Made by a program: the position numbers and the translations under genes. The notes beneath the pieces were generated by a model, which worked only from the letters and a program-made list of their open reading frames with translations, had not been told where the DNA came from and ran no database searches. 64,000 bases of DNA from Hypericum androsaemum (taxonomy: Eukaryota > Streptophyta > Magnoliopsida > Malpighiales > Hypericaceae), in contig OZ023188.1 of assembly GCA_963995505.1 (NCBI GenBank), forward strand, positions 17,745,912 to 17,809,911. The letters run 5' to 3'. This document shows positions 33,695-45,973 of the stretch, one piece after another; position 1 is the first letter of the stretch, and the number at the start of each line of letters is the position of its first letter.

Positions 33695-36600
33695 CTAGTT
33701 ATGATCTGCGCCTTCATCAGCTCGGCCAACTCCCTCAGACTCGTAGCCAGACCCGGGATCTACGTCAGGGCGAAAACTTTTGATCACATCTCGAATGAAG
33801 TTACCTGCTGCTACAAGTGTATCTCGCTCGGCATCGTAGTCCGCCTTCAGTCGCGCGTGCCTCGCAAGAGCAGAAGCGTGATCCGTTCTTGCCTTGTCGT
33901 AAACATTGATTTTAAACTCTTGGTCAGCTTGGAATAAAATGTTCTTCTTTTGGGCAGCCATGACGACGTCTGCTTTAGCAACTGCATCCCTCTCCTTAGC
34001 TTGGGCTAGCTCTTGCTCAAGTTCAGCTACTCGTAGGGAAGTCAATTGGGCTGCGTTCTTTTTTTCGATCCATTTGGCCCGTATGAGCTTGAATTCCTGG
34101 GTACAAGGGTTTTGCGAGCTTTTGCGGAGGCCTTCTCGTGGTCGCGGCCCTCACGGTGGCTGAAGAAGACTGCCTGAAAGCGTAACCGACTCTGCATATG
34201 ACTATAATAGACAAGTTAGAATGTTCGCTTGGCCTTTGAAACAGCTTTATGGGAAGGTGGCTTTACCTACGAAGAGTGGCGGTAAAATCCTCATTTAGCA
34301 GACAAACTTGGTCATACATCTCGGGTAAAAGAATTCCCTCCCCACGAGACTCCAGGTACTTTAAGGATTCAGTGATATCAGCTAGAGGGTCGAAGCCTAC
34401 GTCGATTTCTTGTTGAATCATGAAGGCAATAAGGAAATCAATAACTAACGCACTGTGCCGCTGGACCTCGAGACATTGGGTAGCTCGGTCCTCCGTTACT
34501 ATGTCGGCTGGGGCGCTAGTGGATGAGGTATGAGCGGTTGGAGGCTGATAGAGATCTGGTGCAGGTGGGCTGGCCGTGATGCTATCATAAAAGGCCTGCT
34601 CCATAAGGAATTCAAAAGTCAAGAATGCAGTTAACTAATTTTGAGAAGGATGAAAGTTTGAGAAGAATACCATGACTGACTCATCCTCATCATCTGACAC
34701 CAAAAGGGGAGCCTGGGCAGTGACTAGAGTCGATGAGGAACTGCCTACGATGGAAGGTATGGTCGTTGCCAATGGTGATGTGACAACCAAGGGTGCCAGA
34801 GAAGGTGCAATGACCGACGGTGCTAGCAGCGGCACTACAACAGAGGATTCCAATATGGGTCGATCTATAGGACAAAGAGAAGCCCGATCAGCCTTTGGTG
34901 TAGGATCATTCACTACCACTTTCTTAACTATGGTGGCTGTCTCCTTGCCCTTGGTCACAGGTCAACATCCTAGGTTGGCGAGTGGCAGCCCCAACCGTGG
35001 CTGGAGGAGCAACAATGGTTATGTCCTTACCAAGGGCCATGGCAGATTCTGAGGTTGAACTCATCACAAGGCAACGCTGCAAAAGGCGTGTTATCTTGAA
35101 AGCTTATATAAACCAATTCACATACATTTGCAGAGGGGTTACCTTGCTTGGAGGAAGTGGAGTCTGGGCTTCAGGTACGGAGGTGCCATCAATAGCCTGA
35201 GGGCTGGAGTTGTCGAAGAGATCTGCATACAGGGATCAATGGTTAGACAACTAAGTAAGTATGAGGCACTTGAGAAATGGGCGTACCTCTTTTTCCGGAG
35301 TTAGCATCGCTGGAGTCGCTGGCGTCGCTATCCTCGGCCTCGCTACCATCTTTGTCATTGGCATCGTCCAAGGGGTCAAAGTCAGAGTCGCCGAGGTTAC
35401 CTGTTTAAGATGCAAAAGGGGAGTGAATGTTGATAAGGAAATTACAAGTAGCATTTTGGGGCTAATTGACTACCTTCTCGTACGGAGTTAGCACCACTCG
35501 ATGCTTCGGAGTGCATTTCAGCCTCATGATCATCAGCTCTATCCAAAGGGTCAGAGGGTCCAGAGACTGAGTCATAGGATGATTTGGCTTGTTCTGACAG
35601 TGTACGATTCCCTGTGCCTTTCTTCTCTTTGACGGAAAGAGGAAACATCTTCGCCAACTCAGGAGCACGATGAGGCCAATAATCAAGCTTCTTCCACCAA
35701 TCCAAAAAATAGTCAGTAGTCCCGCCACTAAAGAAGGTTTTCTCTAAGGTACTACGAGAAAGGAGAAACTCGCTCACTGCGAGGGCCTTCTTGGCTATCC
35801 TCCATTCTTTTGATCTCTCCAATCGTTTACCCTCGAACCTGTGGAGGAGGTACATGGGGGGAAAGGGTAAGTCCTGCACCATGCCAAACTGCTCGGCAAT
35901 GAAGTGAGGATGATAAGGTTCCACGCGCATCTTTGTCCCAGTACAGCCACCCACAAGGTCCCGTGTGGTAAGGATCTTAATCCACTCCTCAGCGCTGTCG
36001 GAAGAAAAGTCAAACGAGAGGAATGGAGGGCGACAGCTGTAGTCAATGGTCCCGTCTTTTTTATGTACTTCCATCAGGGGCCGCATCTTATAAGTAAGGC
36101 TGTACTCATCCTGGTCAAAGATGGTGAAGTACTCCTCAATGGTGGTACACAGATCCACTTTTCCTTGGCAGAGAGTGTAAGCGTAGCACGGCCCCGGAAT
36201 GCTCAAAGGGGGTGACGGTGTAGCAAGACTCGGAAAATACGCCAGGCTCCACAGGGAAGCTATCCATAGGGGGCCAGAGGCCTTGAGGGTATGGGTCACT
36301 TTGCGGTGGATAACGTAGGCGGTCATGTGGTGGTATAGGTGGCTGAGAATGAATTCCCCCATCGCCAACTCAGTACCCAAGGAGAGAGAGTACGCCAGCT
36401 TCTCATAGTCTATTGATACTCGCTCGGCACTTAAGCACATGATGGAGCGAGACAGCCACAGTAACAGGAAGGCAACATGTTCACTTTCGTTTTTAGCAGC
36501 ACCATCAGCTAGGCGGTGAATGGCAATGTACTTGGTATATGCCTTCTCTGGGTCTTTAGCCTTGAACCTTTTGCGAAGTTTAGCTGGAAATATGGGAAGT

Positions 36601-37208
36601 TGCGATGGAGTGACGTTGTCACCCCGACAGCGGAGGCCGAAAAGCGATGCCAGGTCATACAGAGTAATGGTCCTCATGCCTACGAGGAGTAGAGAAAGGG
36701 TAAGACGCGTTATAACTCAAGGAGTAGTTAAAGAAAGGTGAGGTAACGCGGACATACCCGACCGAAAGATGAAGGTGTTGGTACTCGGACACCAATATTG
36801 AAGCAAAGCGCCTAACAAAGAAGGACATGGCTCGAATCGACAGGTAGAGAAGGATATCATAGAACCAATGCCTGCTTTCTCCCAGGTGGTGCCATGAAGC
36901 TTCTCAAGACGGGTGTACCACTTAATGTATGCTGGCAAGAACTTGTCCGGATAAGAGGGCCATCCCCGGTAAAGTCTAGACCCTCCCCATTGGGATAGGT
37001 TAAAGGATGGACCCTTGATGAGAGGAGCATCCTGGTGGTGAATAGGAAGGTACTTGGTGAAGGCATCCGGGTTGATCGCTGTTGGACCAAGAGCATGGCT
37101 CATCACCTCCGTGGAGTCATCAATAGGGAAGGAGGTACCGAAGGTGGATGCATTTAGTACATCCTTATAGCGTTGCTCATACTTATGCACTAGTGGCGGA
37201 GGTTCCAT
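33695..37208 (-). CDS. Antisense gene with plant mobile domain (PMD) inside the Gypsy element
   Basis: Runs opposite to gag-pol. Clear exons: 37208-36758, 36679-35474, 35400-35287, 35222-35143 and one from 35076, all with GT-AG borders and compatible phases. Later exons at about 34620-34263 and 34045-33695 are less certain. Exons 1-2 (about 550 residues) show the PMD/aminotransferase-like layout: PPPLVHKYEQRYKDVL, ITLYDLASLFGLRCRGD, HVAFLLLWLSRSIMC and GELILSHLYHH-like LAMGEFILSHLYHHM. Then comes an acidic Ser/Asp linker and a C-terminal coiled coil (VAELEQELAQAKERD). A frameshift near 34960 separates the linker from the rest, so the full-length product is probably broken. PMD proteins of host plants (MAIN, MAIL1) act in transposon silencing; retroelement copies are known in Tat-type elements. 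Confidence 0.6.
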
Positions 37209-38244
37209 GACTAAGGCTGATACCTGTAAGACAAGTGAGCAAGACCAAGGCTAGGTGAGGTCAGAGAAGTAATGGCTTTAATTGACTTAAGCCGAGCTCC
37301 ACAGGATCATAGCATAGAGCCAATCGTCGGACATCCTAACCCGTGGCCGATCATCGGCCAACCCTGGGTGGAGGCCGATTATTGGTCAGCCTAACCCAAG
37401 GTCGATCGTCGGCCAGCGAGGGTAGAGGCCGATCGCAGCGGCCAACATGGTTAAGGGCCGGTCATCGGCCGAATGAGTTGAACCAAATACTGACCGTATC
37501 GTAATGCTCAAGGTTAGGACACAATACCAACGGTGCACACTCAAGAAAAATGCACAAAAAGCTAAGTTGCAACAACCCGAACCATTGTGAAGCTAAACAT
37601 ACACGACAAAGCGCACTCTTATCATGACTAGTTCAACATGGAGGGAAGTCCGAAATGTCAAAACAAAGAGGGAAAAGCTTCAAGGTAAAGTTCGAAATTC
37701 AAACAAGGCACAACCTACTTTGTCATTTCTACAAACACTTTATGGACATTGTGAAGGGGCTTTGAAGAAGCATTTACACAAACACATGGTGTACATACAA
37801 ACAAGGTTTGAGGAACATACCTTCTTGGACAAATCTACAAGAGCAAAGATGAGCAAGAACTTGACTTCAAAGAGCCCTAGTTTGGTTTAGGTTGATTACG
37901 CCCTAAATCCACCAAAATTCAGATTAAAGAAAGGATGGGCTGAAATGGTGAAGTAGAGAGGACTTTGAGAGGAGGAAGTTTACCTAGAAGTCGTGCTTTT
38001 GTCTCCGGGTTAAGGTGAGATCGACTTTGCCATTTATTAAAGAGGGAACGTTCCCATTTTCTTTTCAAAAAGGAGCAAGTGGTGAAAAATGAGCAAATGA
38101 GGGGCAAAGGGCTTGGTTCTTATATAGCCAAGGATGTCTCTGTCAAAATAGCATGGGAAATGTAGCAAATTGCGAAATGCTCTACGAAGAAGCTAAATAT
38201 TATATGGTGATCCTTCTCATGTGATCACATCGAAGTATCACCAT
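37209..38244. other. 3' non-coding part of the Gypsy element; promoter side of the antisense gene
   Basis: No convincing gene. At 37320-37470 there are seven variants of GCCGATCRTCGGCC, the same motif that fills the LTRs, lying just upstream of the antisense start codon. An open frame at 37624-37890 (+) shows no family resemblance. Confidence 0.5.
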
Positions 38245-38255
38245 GCGGGGGGCAT
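38245..38255 (+). other. Polypurine tract of the Gypsy element
   Basis: GCGGGGGGCAT immediately before TGTTGAAAG, the start of the 3' LTR. Confidence 0.75.
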
Positions 38256-39722
38256 TGTTGAAAGAAAAATAGTCGGGGCTTCAAGAGGTGGAGTACGCTT
38301 CGATCGTCGATAAGATCAGCTAGCGGGTGATCGTCGGCTCAACCTAGATTATCGACCGTTGATAGATCACCCGTAGATTTTGACTTAGACCTCCAATTGA
38401 AGTGATTCTGGTGGCTACGGAGAGATAAGACGTAGACCTACAGTTTTATAGTTTACGACTTCTTCTAATTCAGAGCGGAAAATGGCATAAAATTGGTTTG
38501 AAGCTGACGGCAGGCCGATCGTTGGCTACAAGGCGATCGTCGGCTAAATCGTCGGCCATTGGTAAAATTGGATTATCTTGAGGCTCCGACCTCGTATTGC
38601 AATGATTTAAGTTGTTATGGAAAGCTAAGAGGTATTTCTACAACTTTCTAGTTGGTGACTTCTTCTATTTCGGAGCGGAAAGAGGCTTAAAATTGGTTTG
38701 AAGGTGACTACAGGCCGATCGTCGGCTACAAGGCGATCGTCGGCTAAATCGTCGGCCATTGGTAAAATTGGCTTATCTTGAGGCTCCGACCTCGTATTGC
38801 AATGATTCAAGTTGCTATGGAAAGCTAAGAGGTATTTCTACAACTTTCTAGTTGGTGACTTTTTCTAGTTCAGAGCGGAAGAAGGCCTAAAATTGGTTTG
38901 AAGGTGACTACAGGCCGATCGTCGGCTACGTCCCTTGTGACCTCGATCGTCGGCAAGCTGGGGTGAAGGCCGATCATCGGCTGCCGGTGACCTCGATCGT
39001 CGGCAAGCCGGGAGGAGGGCTCGATCGTCGGCTACATTGTGACCTCGATCGTCGACAAGCCGGGGTATAGGCCGATCGTCGGCTGCCGGTGATCAAGGGG
39101 ACGATTGTCGGCCAGCTTGGAGGAGGGCTCGATCGAGGGCAAAGAAGGCCAAGCCCGGTTGTTGACCCAGGGCGATTGACGGCCCATGGTTATTGACGGT
39201 CCATGGTAATAGAGACCGTATTCAAGATGGACTCTTGAAGAAATTGAGGAACTCTAGGACTCTCAATATACTTGGGGTTTTGAAGGGATGGAGATGGGCA
39301 TTAGAGACCTGAGTCAGGCAAGGATAAGCATTGGAAATCTAAGGCAGGCAAGGATAAATGTTGGAAATTCAATTCGGGCAAGGATAAGCGTCGGAGATCC
39401 AAGTTAGACGAAGATAAGTGTTGCATGAGGATGAACATTGGCAAAGATAAGTCTTGAGGTCTTCGAGTACGGCTAGGAGACGATAGGAGGCTGAGGCGGT
39501 TTACTTGTCTATATAAACAGAGCATTGGGAGCAAGGCGGAGGAGGATCACACACAAAAACATACAAGTTACTCTCAGACTTCGGCTCTTTTATCTTAGTT
39601 TAGGTTAGTAGTAGTCTCGGTTTCGGCCACCCTTGTTACTTTCGGCGTTAGACCGACCTTGGGACGAGCACTCCGGCCCGTCACGAGATCGATCGACGTT
39701 CTCGTCACTTTTTATCCCAACA
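38256..39722 (+). repeat. 3' LTR of the Gypsy element (1467 bp)
   Basis: Begins TGTTGAAAG, ends ATCCCAACA (TGTTG/CAACA inverted ends). Contains a partial and two full 203-bp tandem repeats (about 38450-38970) and over a dozen GATCGTCGGC/GATCATCGGC motifs. Has the same TCTATATAAACAGAGC TATA box at about 39510. Confidence 0.9.
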
Positions 39723-39911
39723 ATTTCCCTTAACACTTGCTCGGTTATTTTTCATGTCATAACTGGATAAATAGACCACTGCTGGCGACGGCTAGATCTG
39801 AACAAAGTGAAAATAGACCGAGCTCTAAGCGGTCCCCGGGTCAACATCATCTAATGCTTGATGCCAATGGCTGGTCGCACCAATGCATGCATCAATTGGG
39901 GCTTTCTCTGT

Positions 39912-40309
39912 GGGTAGAAAACACTTATGGTCACTGAACTTTAACAATTTTTTATCCATGGTCACTAAACTATTTTTTTATTTTTTATGGTCACTAATCC
40001 ATACTAAATTACTCAGGTATAGTCACTCCGGCCATTTTTTTCTCCAGAAATCTTCCCGGAAACAAGAAAAATTGGTCCCGGAGATCTTTTCCGGCAAAGT
40101 CCGGTCATCTAATTAACGTTCCAACTCCAACCTAATAATCCCGGGACCAATTTTTCTTGTTTCCGTGAAGATTTTTGGCGAAAAAGTGGCCGGAGTGACC
40201 ATACCTGTGTAATTTAGTATAGATTAGTGACCATAAAGAGTAAAAAAATAGTTTAGTGACCATGGACAAAAAATTATTAAAGTTTAGTGACCATGGGTAT
40301 TTTTTACCC
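39912..40309. mobile_element. Mutator-like MITE, 398 bp, with TSD
   Basis: Inverted arms of about 180 bp (GGTCACTGAACTTTAACAA / TTAAAGTTTAGTGACC). Flanks ctttctctgt (39902-39911) and ctttccctgt (40310-40319) are a 9-10-bp duplication with one mismatch. The unoccupied site is visible at about 48286. The inner loop has CGGAAACAAGAAAAATTGGT and its inverse. Confidence 0.8.
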
Positions 40310-40765
40310 CTTTCCCTGTCCGGGGCCGAATATATATTTTTTTGGTTGAGATGGAAAGGCAAACACCGCCTATATATAGATAAAATGGCAAAAAAAATAA
40401 CCTACTTCACACAATTTCCCTTCTCGGCCTTTTGTAAGATTGCAACCGCCGGCGTCGTTAAAATTTTTCTTTTTGTATTATTCCAAAATTATAATTTGAA
40501 AAAATTTCTTAGTTTTGTAAAACTGGAGGACAAATGGCTCAAGAGTGTCCGAAGAAGGAAACTTGCCGTCTTCTTACTGCGATTTTCTTTGGCACGTCCA
40601 ACAGACCAAAATTAAGGACGGAAAAAGAATGGAATAAATACAATACCATTGCGCAAAATTTATACGCATGTAGAAGCTTTTCTTCTTCTGTGAGATGAAA
40701 CAAGCGCACATGAATACAGTCGTCGGCCGCAGAAGCTACGAACGATCATGGTGTCGATGACCGGT

Positions 40766-41455
40766 TTACGGCTGCGGAGGACAAGGTCTACTTGATCTGC
40801 TATAGCTCCCGAACTTTCTGGATACCCCGGCATCGGACAATGTATCCCACATCTGCACACGAGGGATGTAAATAAATAAATAAATCTATGCACCTCCAGC
40901 TTGTAAAACAACATAATTGGAAACAGCAGTGGGGAGTAGATGGTGAAAGAGAGGATTGAATTGTTGGGGCTCACTTTTAGTTTCCCCTTGGAACCTCGGA
41001 TAGCGTGTACGAAGGGGCTATCCTCCGAGAACGATATAGAAAAGATGGCTCCCTATTACCATGCACAGTAGAGTGATCATTTATACCCACAATACTTGGA
41101 TTTATTTTTAAGAAGAGCAAAAATGGTTGGAGGAGAAAATTTTACTTATTGCTTTAGGATCCATGGATGCAAGACATGAGGGCTGGCTGTTTGACATATC
41201 CCACAATTTTACCTGTTACAATCATCGAATAAGGACGAACCCTAAGAAAACATGACTAGTCAAATGGTGAAGGGATGCCATAGCAAAGTGGAAACTTTTA
41301 CCATTTTGTCTGTGGATCCAGTGGCAAGAAGCTGTAAGAAATTCCAAAGACAAAATAAATAAGCAACCATCAACAGCAATCACGAAAAAACTGAGCGCTA
41401 AGGAACAAGTAAACCACATACATTGGGCGCTGATGGGTTGTAGGAGACTGTAAAA
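40766..41455 (-). pseudogene. Truncated PWP1 copy (last exons only)
   Basis: Contains the terminal exon (stop 40766-40768), the FSVSFSED-type exon, VKLWDL, LLATGSTDKM, and ends inside the SYNPSAPN exon at a run of A (about 41450). Everything 5' of that is gone. Alignable base for base with 48668-49335. It cannot encode a propeller on its own. Confidence 0.8.
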
Positions 41456-42479
41456 AAAAAAAGTGGCACCCACTTTGTAATTCTAGTTGAGTAGGGATTT
41501 TTTTGAAAAGTTCTAATTGAGTAGGGATTAGAGTAAGTGGGGCAAGTTAGGCACGGAATAGTAAATAATTCTCCAATGGCTGGGTTTATTTTGTAAATTA
41601 AGGTTTTTTATGAGTAAAATTGTATATTGCTCCTTTAGAGAAAAGTACACCAAGGATGTGCCAAGGCACATTAAAATTTGGAGAACAGATTACAGGTTGT
41701 ACAAGAGTTCAAAAGTACAGTTGCATTGAGTCCATTTTGTAAATTAAGGTATGTTTTGGACAAAAAGAAAGATGATGTCCAGCTTTTATGTACCCTTTTC
41801 TCCGTGGGATACCTAATTTATAGCTTGCAAATCAGATTTTAGCTTACTAATGTCGTATTACTCTCTAATCAGATGTGGCCAACCAATTTGGACAAAACAA
41901 AACTGAAAAAAACCAATAATGTAACTTATTTTTCTAGTGGCGTGCGAGCAGATAATATATTATTGCATCCTGGAAATGGAACTCCCTGATTTTGACCGGT
42001 GGATAGTGATATGCATGTCTTCCTCTGATTGACAAATCCAATAAAGCAACAATTTAAAAAAGGAAGAAAAAATTGTGAAGTGTTTGGATTACTCATGGAT
42101 GATTCTTATATTTTTATTTGTTATGATTTTCATATTCGATCCAAAATTATAAGATAATAGTTGTATCAATTTCGACACTTGCAAGTAACAATAATTTTAA
42201 CGCAATCTCAAACGAAAAACTATGAAATCAAAATTTGCACAAATTTTGGGTTCGGCAACGTGCGATAAAAATGATCGTGTGAAGTAACAACAAGCAACAT
42301 GATCAGTTCGCGCTAATACCATATAAATCTTAATATCCAGCCCAAAATTTTGAAATAATTTTAGATAAAAGATTATTAAAAACATAGAGTTCGAAAGTCT
42401 AAAAAAATCAGAAATTTTGGGAAGAATAAGTGTCATTATTGCTACATAAGTTTTAGGGCTTCAGAGGTCCATAATCATA
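41456..42479. other. Duplicated spacer
   Basis: No gene seen. 41550-41910 matches 3035-3240 (CAATTTGGACAAAACAAAA landmark) and 41990-42060 matches the LINE empty site at 3590-3612/4009. AT-rich. Confidence 0.55.
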
Positions 42480-42539
42480 ATGGGCCTCGGATTGGAGCCC
42501 ATAAATCGTGGCTATCGAACAAGGCCCAAACGAAGCGGT

Positions 42540-43730
42540 GAAACCCGCCACCTCCACCCCGACGAGAGGAGTCTAGAGAGAGAAAGTGCGCGGGGGAGTA
42601 GAGAGAGAGAGAGAGTGTGTTACACGTGGCAAGCCCAGGCCTACTTCCCGAACCCCAAGCTCTTCCTCTCCGACATTGCCTGAACCTCCGTGTGGATCTG
42701 CTCCTCTCCAATCCCCGCTTCCTGGTGACGTGGACCGCCCCATCCCAAAACGGCGCCGGAGGAGAGATCGCATCCCTCAAAGTCCCCGTTCCCAAGGTCC
42801 TCAACGGCTTTCTCTTACGAGGGGGATCGCAATGGCGTCGTTTCGGAAACAATGCCCCGAAGCGCCTAGTCGGGTGAGGGAACTGAACTTCCCCGCTTCT
42901 TTCATTTGTTAATTTTTTTTGTATTTCAATTTATGATTTTGGTTAAGACTTGAAGAGCTTATCTTCGTCGAAAGGAGGAGTGCAATTCTATTTACAAGAG
43001 CTGCGAGGGAACGCTGACTTAGGGCTTGGATTAGGGATAATTAGTGGGATAGACATTTTGTAGAGATGCCGTCGGTTAATTGGCGGGAGCTCGCGGATAA
43101 TTGGTTCGGAGGTCGCTGGTGGATAGCTATGTCGATGCCTACACCTGCGCGGGAGTTGTTGCTGGTGTTGATAGCATAGACGAGGAAGAGGAAGTTGTTG
43201 GGGCGGGTGGGTGCTAGGAGTTGCTGCGAGGTCACTGGAAGTTTGGGATTGGAAATGAAAGAGTTGCAAGAGAAAACTAGGTTGCTAGTTTTCCCGGAGA
43301 ATGGAGGACGTAGATATGAAGTTGAAGAATGTGAAGATCTGTCTGAACACGAGGCCTTCAAAACTGCATGCTGTGGTTCTACTTGCCATTCTAGTTATAT
43401 ATATATATATTTCGAGAGGTTAGTCTGCCTTCAGAGTTTCATGCAATATGGAATAGTGTCTTGGGACATGTCCATTAGGGGAATCATCAACCCTTTAGTT
43501 GACCATCTCTCTTACAATCTTCAATTCTTTCAATATGCTAGTAAGTGAGAGCATTTTGCAGGGTATCGATGGACTGGTTAATTAAGCATCAACCGGATGA
43601 ATTTTTCATGTCAAGGAATCTAATAGAGAAGGTTATGGAGTCCGCAAAAGATGTACTACCAAGTTCATGCACGGTTGTCCAAGGATTTACTCTTGTCATC
43701 CGTTCAGAGGTGATCATCTTTGTTCTCTAA
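42540..43730 (+). pseudogene. UBE3D-like gene remnant 3 (most complete)
   Basis: Frame fragments: TWQAQAYFPNPKLFLSD (about 42624), then, shifted, LRVDLLLSNPRFLVTW and EIASLKVPVPKVLNG (42680-42830), then MPSVNWRELADNWFGG (43064 on), then SEHEAFKTACCGSTCHSS (43340-43395), and IEKVMESAKDVLPS (43623 on). These resemble, in order, the N-terminal W-E-A-Q block, the beta-rich VPVPRVL block, the PS-NW--LA-NW block and the C-terminal ESAKDEL block of plant E2-binding HECT-like proteins (UBE3D family, ubiquitin ligase accessory). Stops and frameshifts separate them, and intron boundaries were not resolved. The assignment is from recalled motifs. Confidence 0.5.
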
Positions 43731-43972
43731 TCTGCATTTTTGCTGACGAAGAAATTAATGATAATGCAAATTCTATAATCTGCATTTTTTCTAATGAAAT
43801 TTTCGTCACCATCATGAGTGTTTTTAATAACAACCTAACATCAGGAAATAGCTACATAGCACATCAATAGATAAAAGAGAGAGAAAGGAATTACAGTAGA
43901 TAGATTACTTAGTTTAGTCTCTAACTAATCCTTTCTCCAAATCTAAATCCAGGATTCACCCAAGTTACCAAT

Positions 43973-45901
43973 TCATGTAAAGTAAATAGATTTCACTTCA
44001 GTGTCATCCCATGTTTCAGGCTGACCCTTTTCATCCTTTGCACACTTGACCACTTCTTCTTTGATCACCTCCTCCGCATCCTTTTTTGACTCATTTTTCT
44101 CTGCATCGTTCCCCTTCATGTTCAGGAACTCGATGAGGCTTTCCAGGACCAACTGAGGCTTTTCGTTCATCATGAGTTGCTGCGCTACTTCAGCCGGGGT
44201 GACCTGTATCCTCTCTATGATTTCTTCCACGCATTTGAAAAGGGCGTGTTCCTTGACCCCCAGGTATGTCGACGCGAGCTTCTTGAATGCTGCTGGGGTG
44301 CAGTGCCCCATGTAAATGTGGACGTCCATCCGTCCTGGACGCAACAGAGCTGCGTCTAGCTTGTCTTTGTAGTTTGTGGTGAAGATGATTATCCTTTCGT
44401 CCCCGCAGCTCGACCATAGCCCGTCTATGAAATTGAGTAGGCCTGATAATGTGACCTGTGACATTAATCCAAGCTAACTGTTACTAAGAGTATAAATCAA
44501 GCAGGTTCTATAAAAAAAGAGTATAAATCAAGTGCTACACTTACCCATCATCTTATTCTTTTGAATTTGATCTAGCATTTCTAACATAGCATCGGAGCAA
44601 TAATGTTTGAATAACAGGGATTCACCAGAAAAAATATACATGAAGCAGAACATGAAAAGGTCTGTTGTGTTGGCATTTCAGTTAAGGACAACGCAGAGCT
44701 TTGGTTTTTCTGCAGAGGACGCAAACGCAGAAAGAAAAAGAAAAGAAAAACATTTGGAAGAAAGAAGACAAGCTACTCACCCCGGGATCAAACGAAGGAA
44801 GCAGGCCATCCGACCGGTCGTCCTCATTATCGTCGTCATCATCATCCTTGATCGCATTCTTCATCTTATTGGCACGGGATTTGGAGGACTTGCTGCTACA
44901 GTCAATATCCTCAATCAAGAGAATAGACCTGTTAGTGGTGGAAGTCAAGATCCTCCTCAGCTCGGAGTCGTTCTTCACCCCCTGGAGCTGGAGGTCATAA
45001 ATGTGGAATCTTAGGTAGTTGGCGATCGCCGCCACGAGGGTAGACTTGCCGGTCCCGGGTGGTCCATAGAGGAGGTATCCGCGCTTCCAGGCCCTCCCAA
45101 CGCTCTGGAAGAACCCTTTGCGCTGACCGAACAGGTCGAGGTCCCTCTTGATGAACTCCTTCAGCTCGGGGTCCACTGCCAGCGTGTCGAAGGTGGCCGG
45201 ATGCTTGAACACCGCGGACTCCCACCTAGCCAGGTAATTTCAAGTTATGGGTGTACTAGTTATAATTATATTTTAACTACACGAGTGTTATATCTATAAT
45301 ACGCATTGTGTCATACGGAAAAGTACCTTGAGTCCTCGTGCTCGTAGGTGTAGATGTTGAGCGTGTCCCTCTGGTTGAGAATCTCCTCGGCCTGCTTGCA
45401 TATGTAGGGGAGGTAGGTGTCCATGACAAGCTCCCTCTCGTGCTTCTTGCACCTCAGCTCAAAGTACTGCTTCTGCCGGAAAGAGTACTTCTTGGATTCC
45501 TTCTCGTGGAGGGTCCACTCAAGACGGGCTCCCTGGAACGTGTCGACCACCTTGGCGTCGACGGGTATGTTGGGCTTGGGCGGCGACGTGATCTTGTTGC
45601 TGTCATTGTTGCCAAGGAGGAGCCGCCTCGTGGTGGGCCCTATCCGGGTGGGAAGGTAGACCTCCGCCGCTCGGAACACCTCGTTGCTGACGGCCTGCCA
45701 CCTGTCCTCAATGACGAAGGTGAAGTCGGAGGAGAAGTAGGAGGAGAAGAGGTCGCCGAGCTTGGAGGAGAACCATTCCCGGAGCTTGGAAGGTATCATC
45801 TCGTTGAGGACGGTTCGTATGAGCATGGACATGGTTGATATGGAGGCGTACATGGAGAGGAGGGTGGTCATGGAAGGCAATTCTTTGAAGAGGGTCGCCA
45901 T
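43973..45901 (-). CDS. AAA-ATPase copy 4, OM66/ASD-like, intact
   Basis: Exons 45901-45327, 45225-44781 and 44455-43973 sum to 1503 nt (500 residues plus stop); all borders GT-AG. The start is the conserved Met of MATLFKELPS (an upstream in-frame Met is at 45919). Very close to copy 2: the same N-terminal hydrophobic anchor, Walker A GPPGTGKST, Walker B ILLIEDID, FTTNYKD, LLRPGRMD and Lys/Glu-rich tail ending VKSIYFT. Differences cluster in the acidic KDDDDDDNEDD insert before exon 3 (two codons shorter) and in the tail. Promoter shared with copy 2. Together with copy 2 it is the likely functional gene of the array. Confidence 0.9.
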
Positions 45902-45965
45902 TTTTGCTGCTTTTGGCACTGCTTCTTTTCCTTTGGCTCTTGGGTTGATGTGGAAAATTTGGTTG

Positions 45966-45973
45966 CTTATATA
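45966..45973 (-). promoter_or_regulatory. TATA box of AAA copy 4
   Basis: TATATAAG on the minus strand, about 65 bp upstream of the start codon. Confidence 0.6.

Larger units (their letters stand above)
24564..39722 (+). mobile_element. Ty3/Gypsy retrotransposon, Tat-like, decayed
   Basis: A 15.2-kb element: truncated 5' LTR, gag, protease, reverse transcriptase, two RNase H-like domains, integrase, an antisense gene between integrase and 3' LTR, polypurine tract and full 3' LTR. The second RNase H and the extra antisense frame point to the Tat lineage. At least three in-frame stops (about 26712, 27657, 30226) and three frameshifts (about 29830, 31680, 32450) make the sense polyprotein non-functional. 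The left end is deleted, so no target duplication can be read. It sits in the array's AAA3-upstream / PWP1 interval. Confidence 0.85.

Noticed and set aside
37624..37890. Plus-strand open frame inside the Gypsy 3' region
   Set aside because: No recognisable domain, lies in a region of low constraint and is not near element signals.
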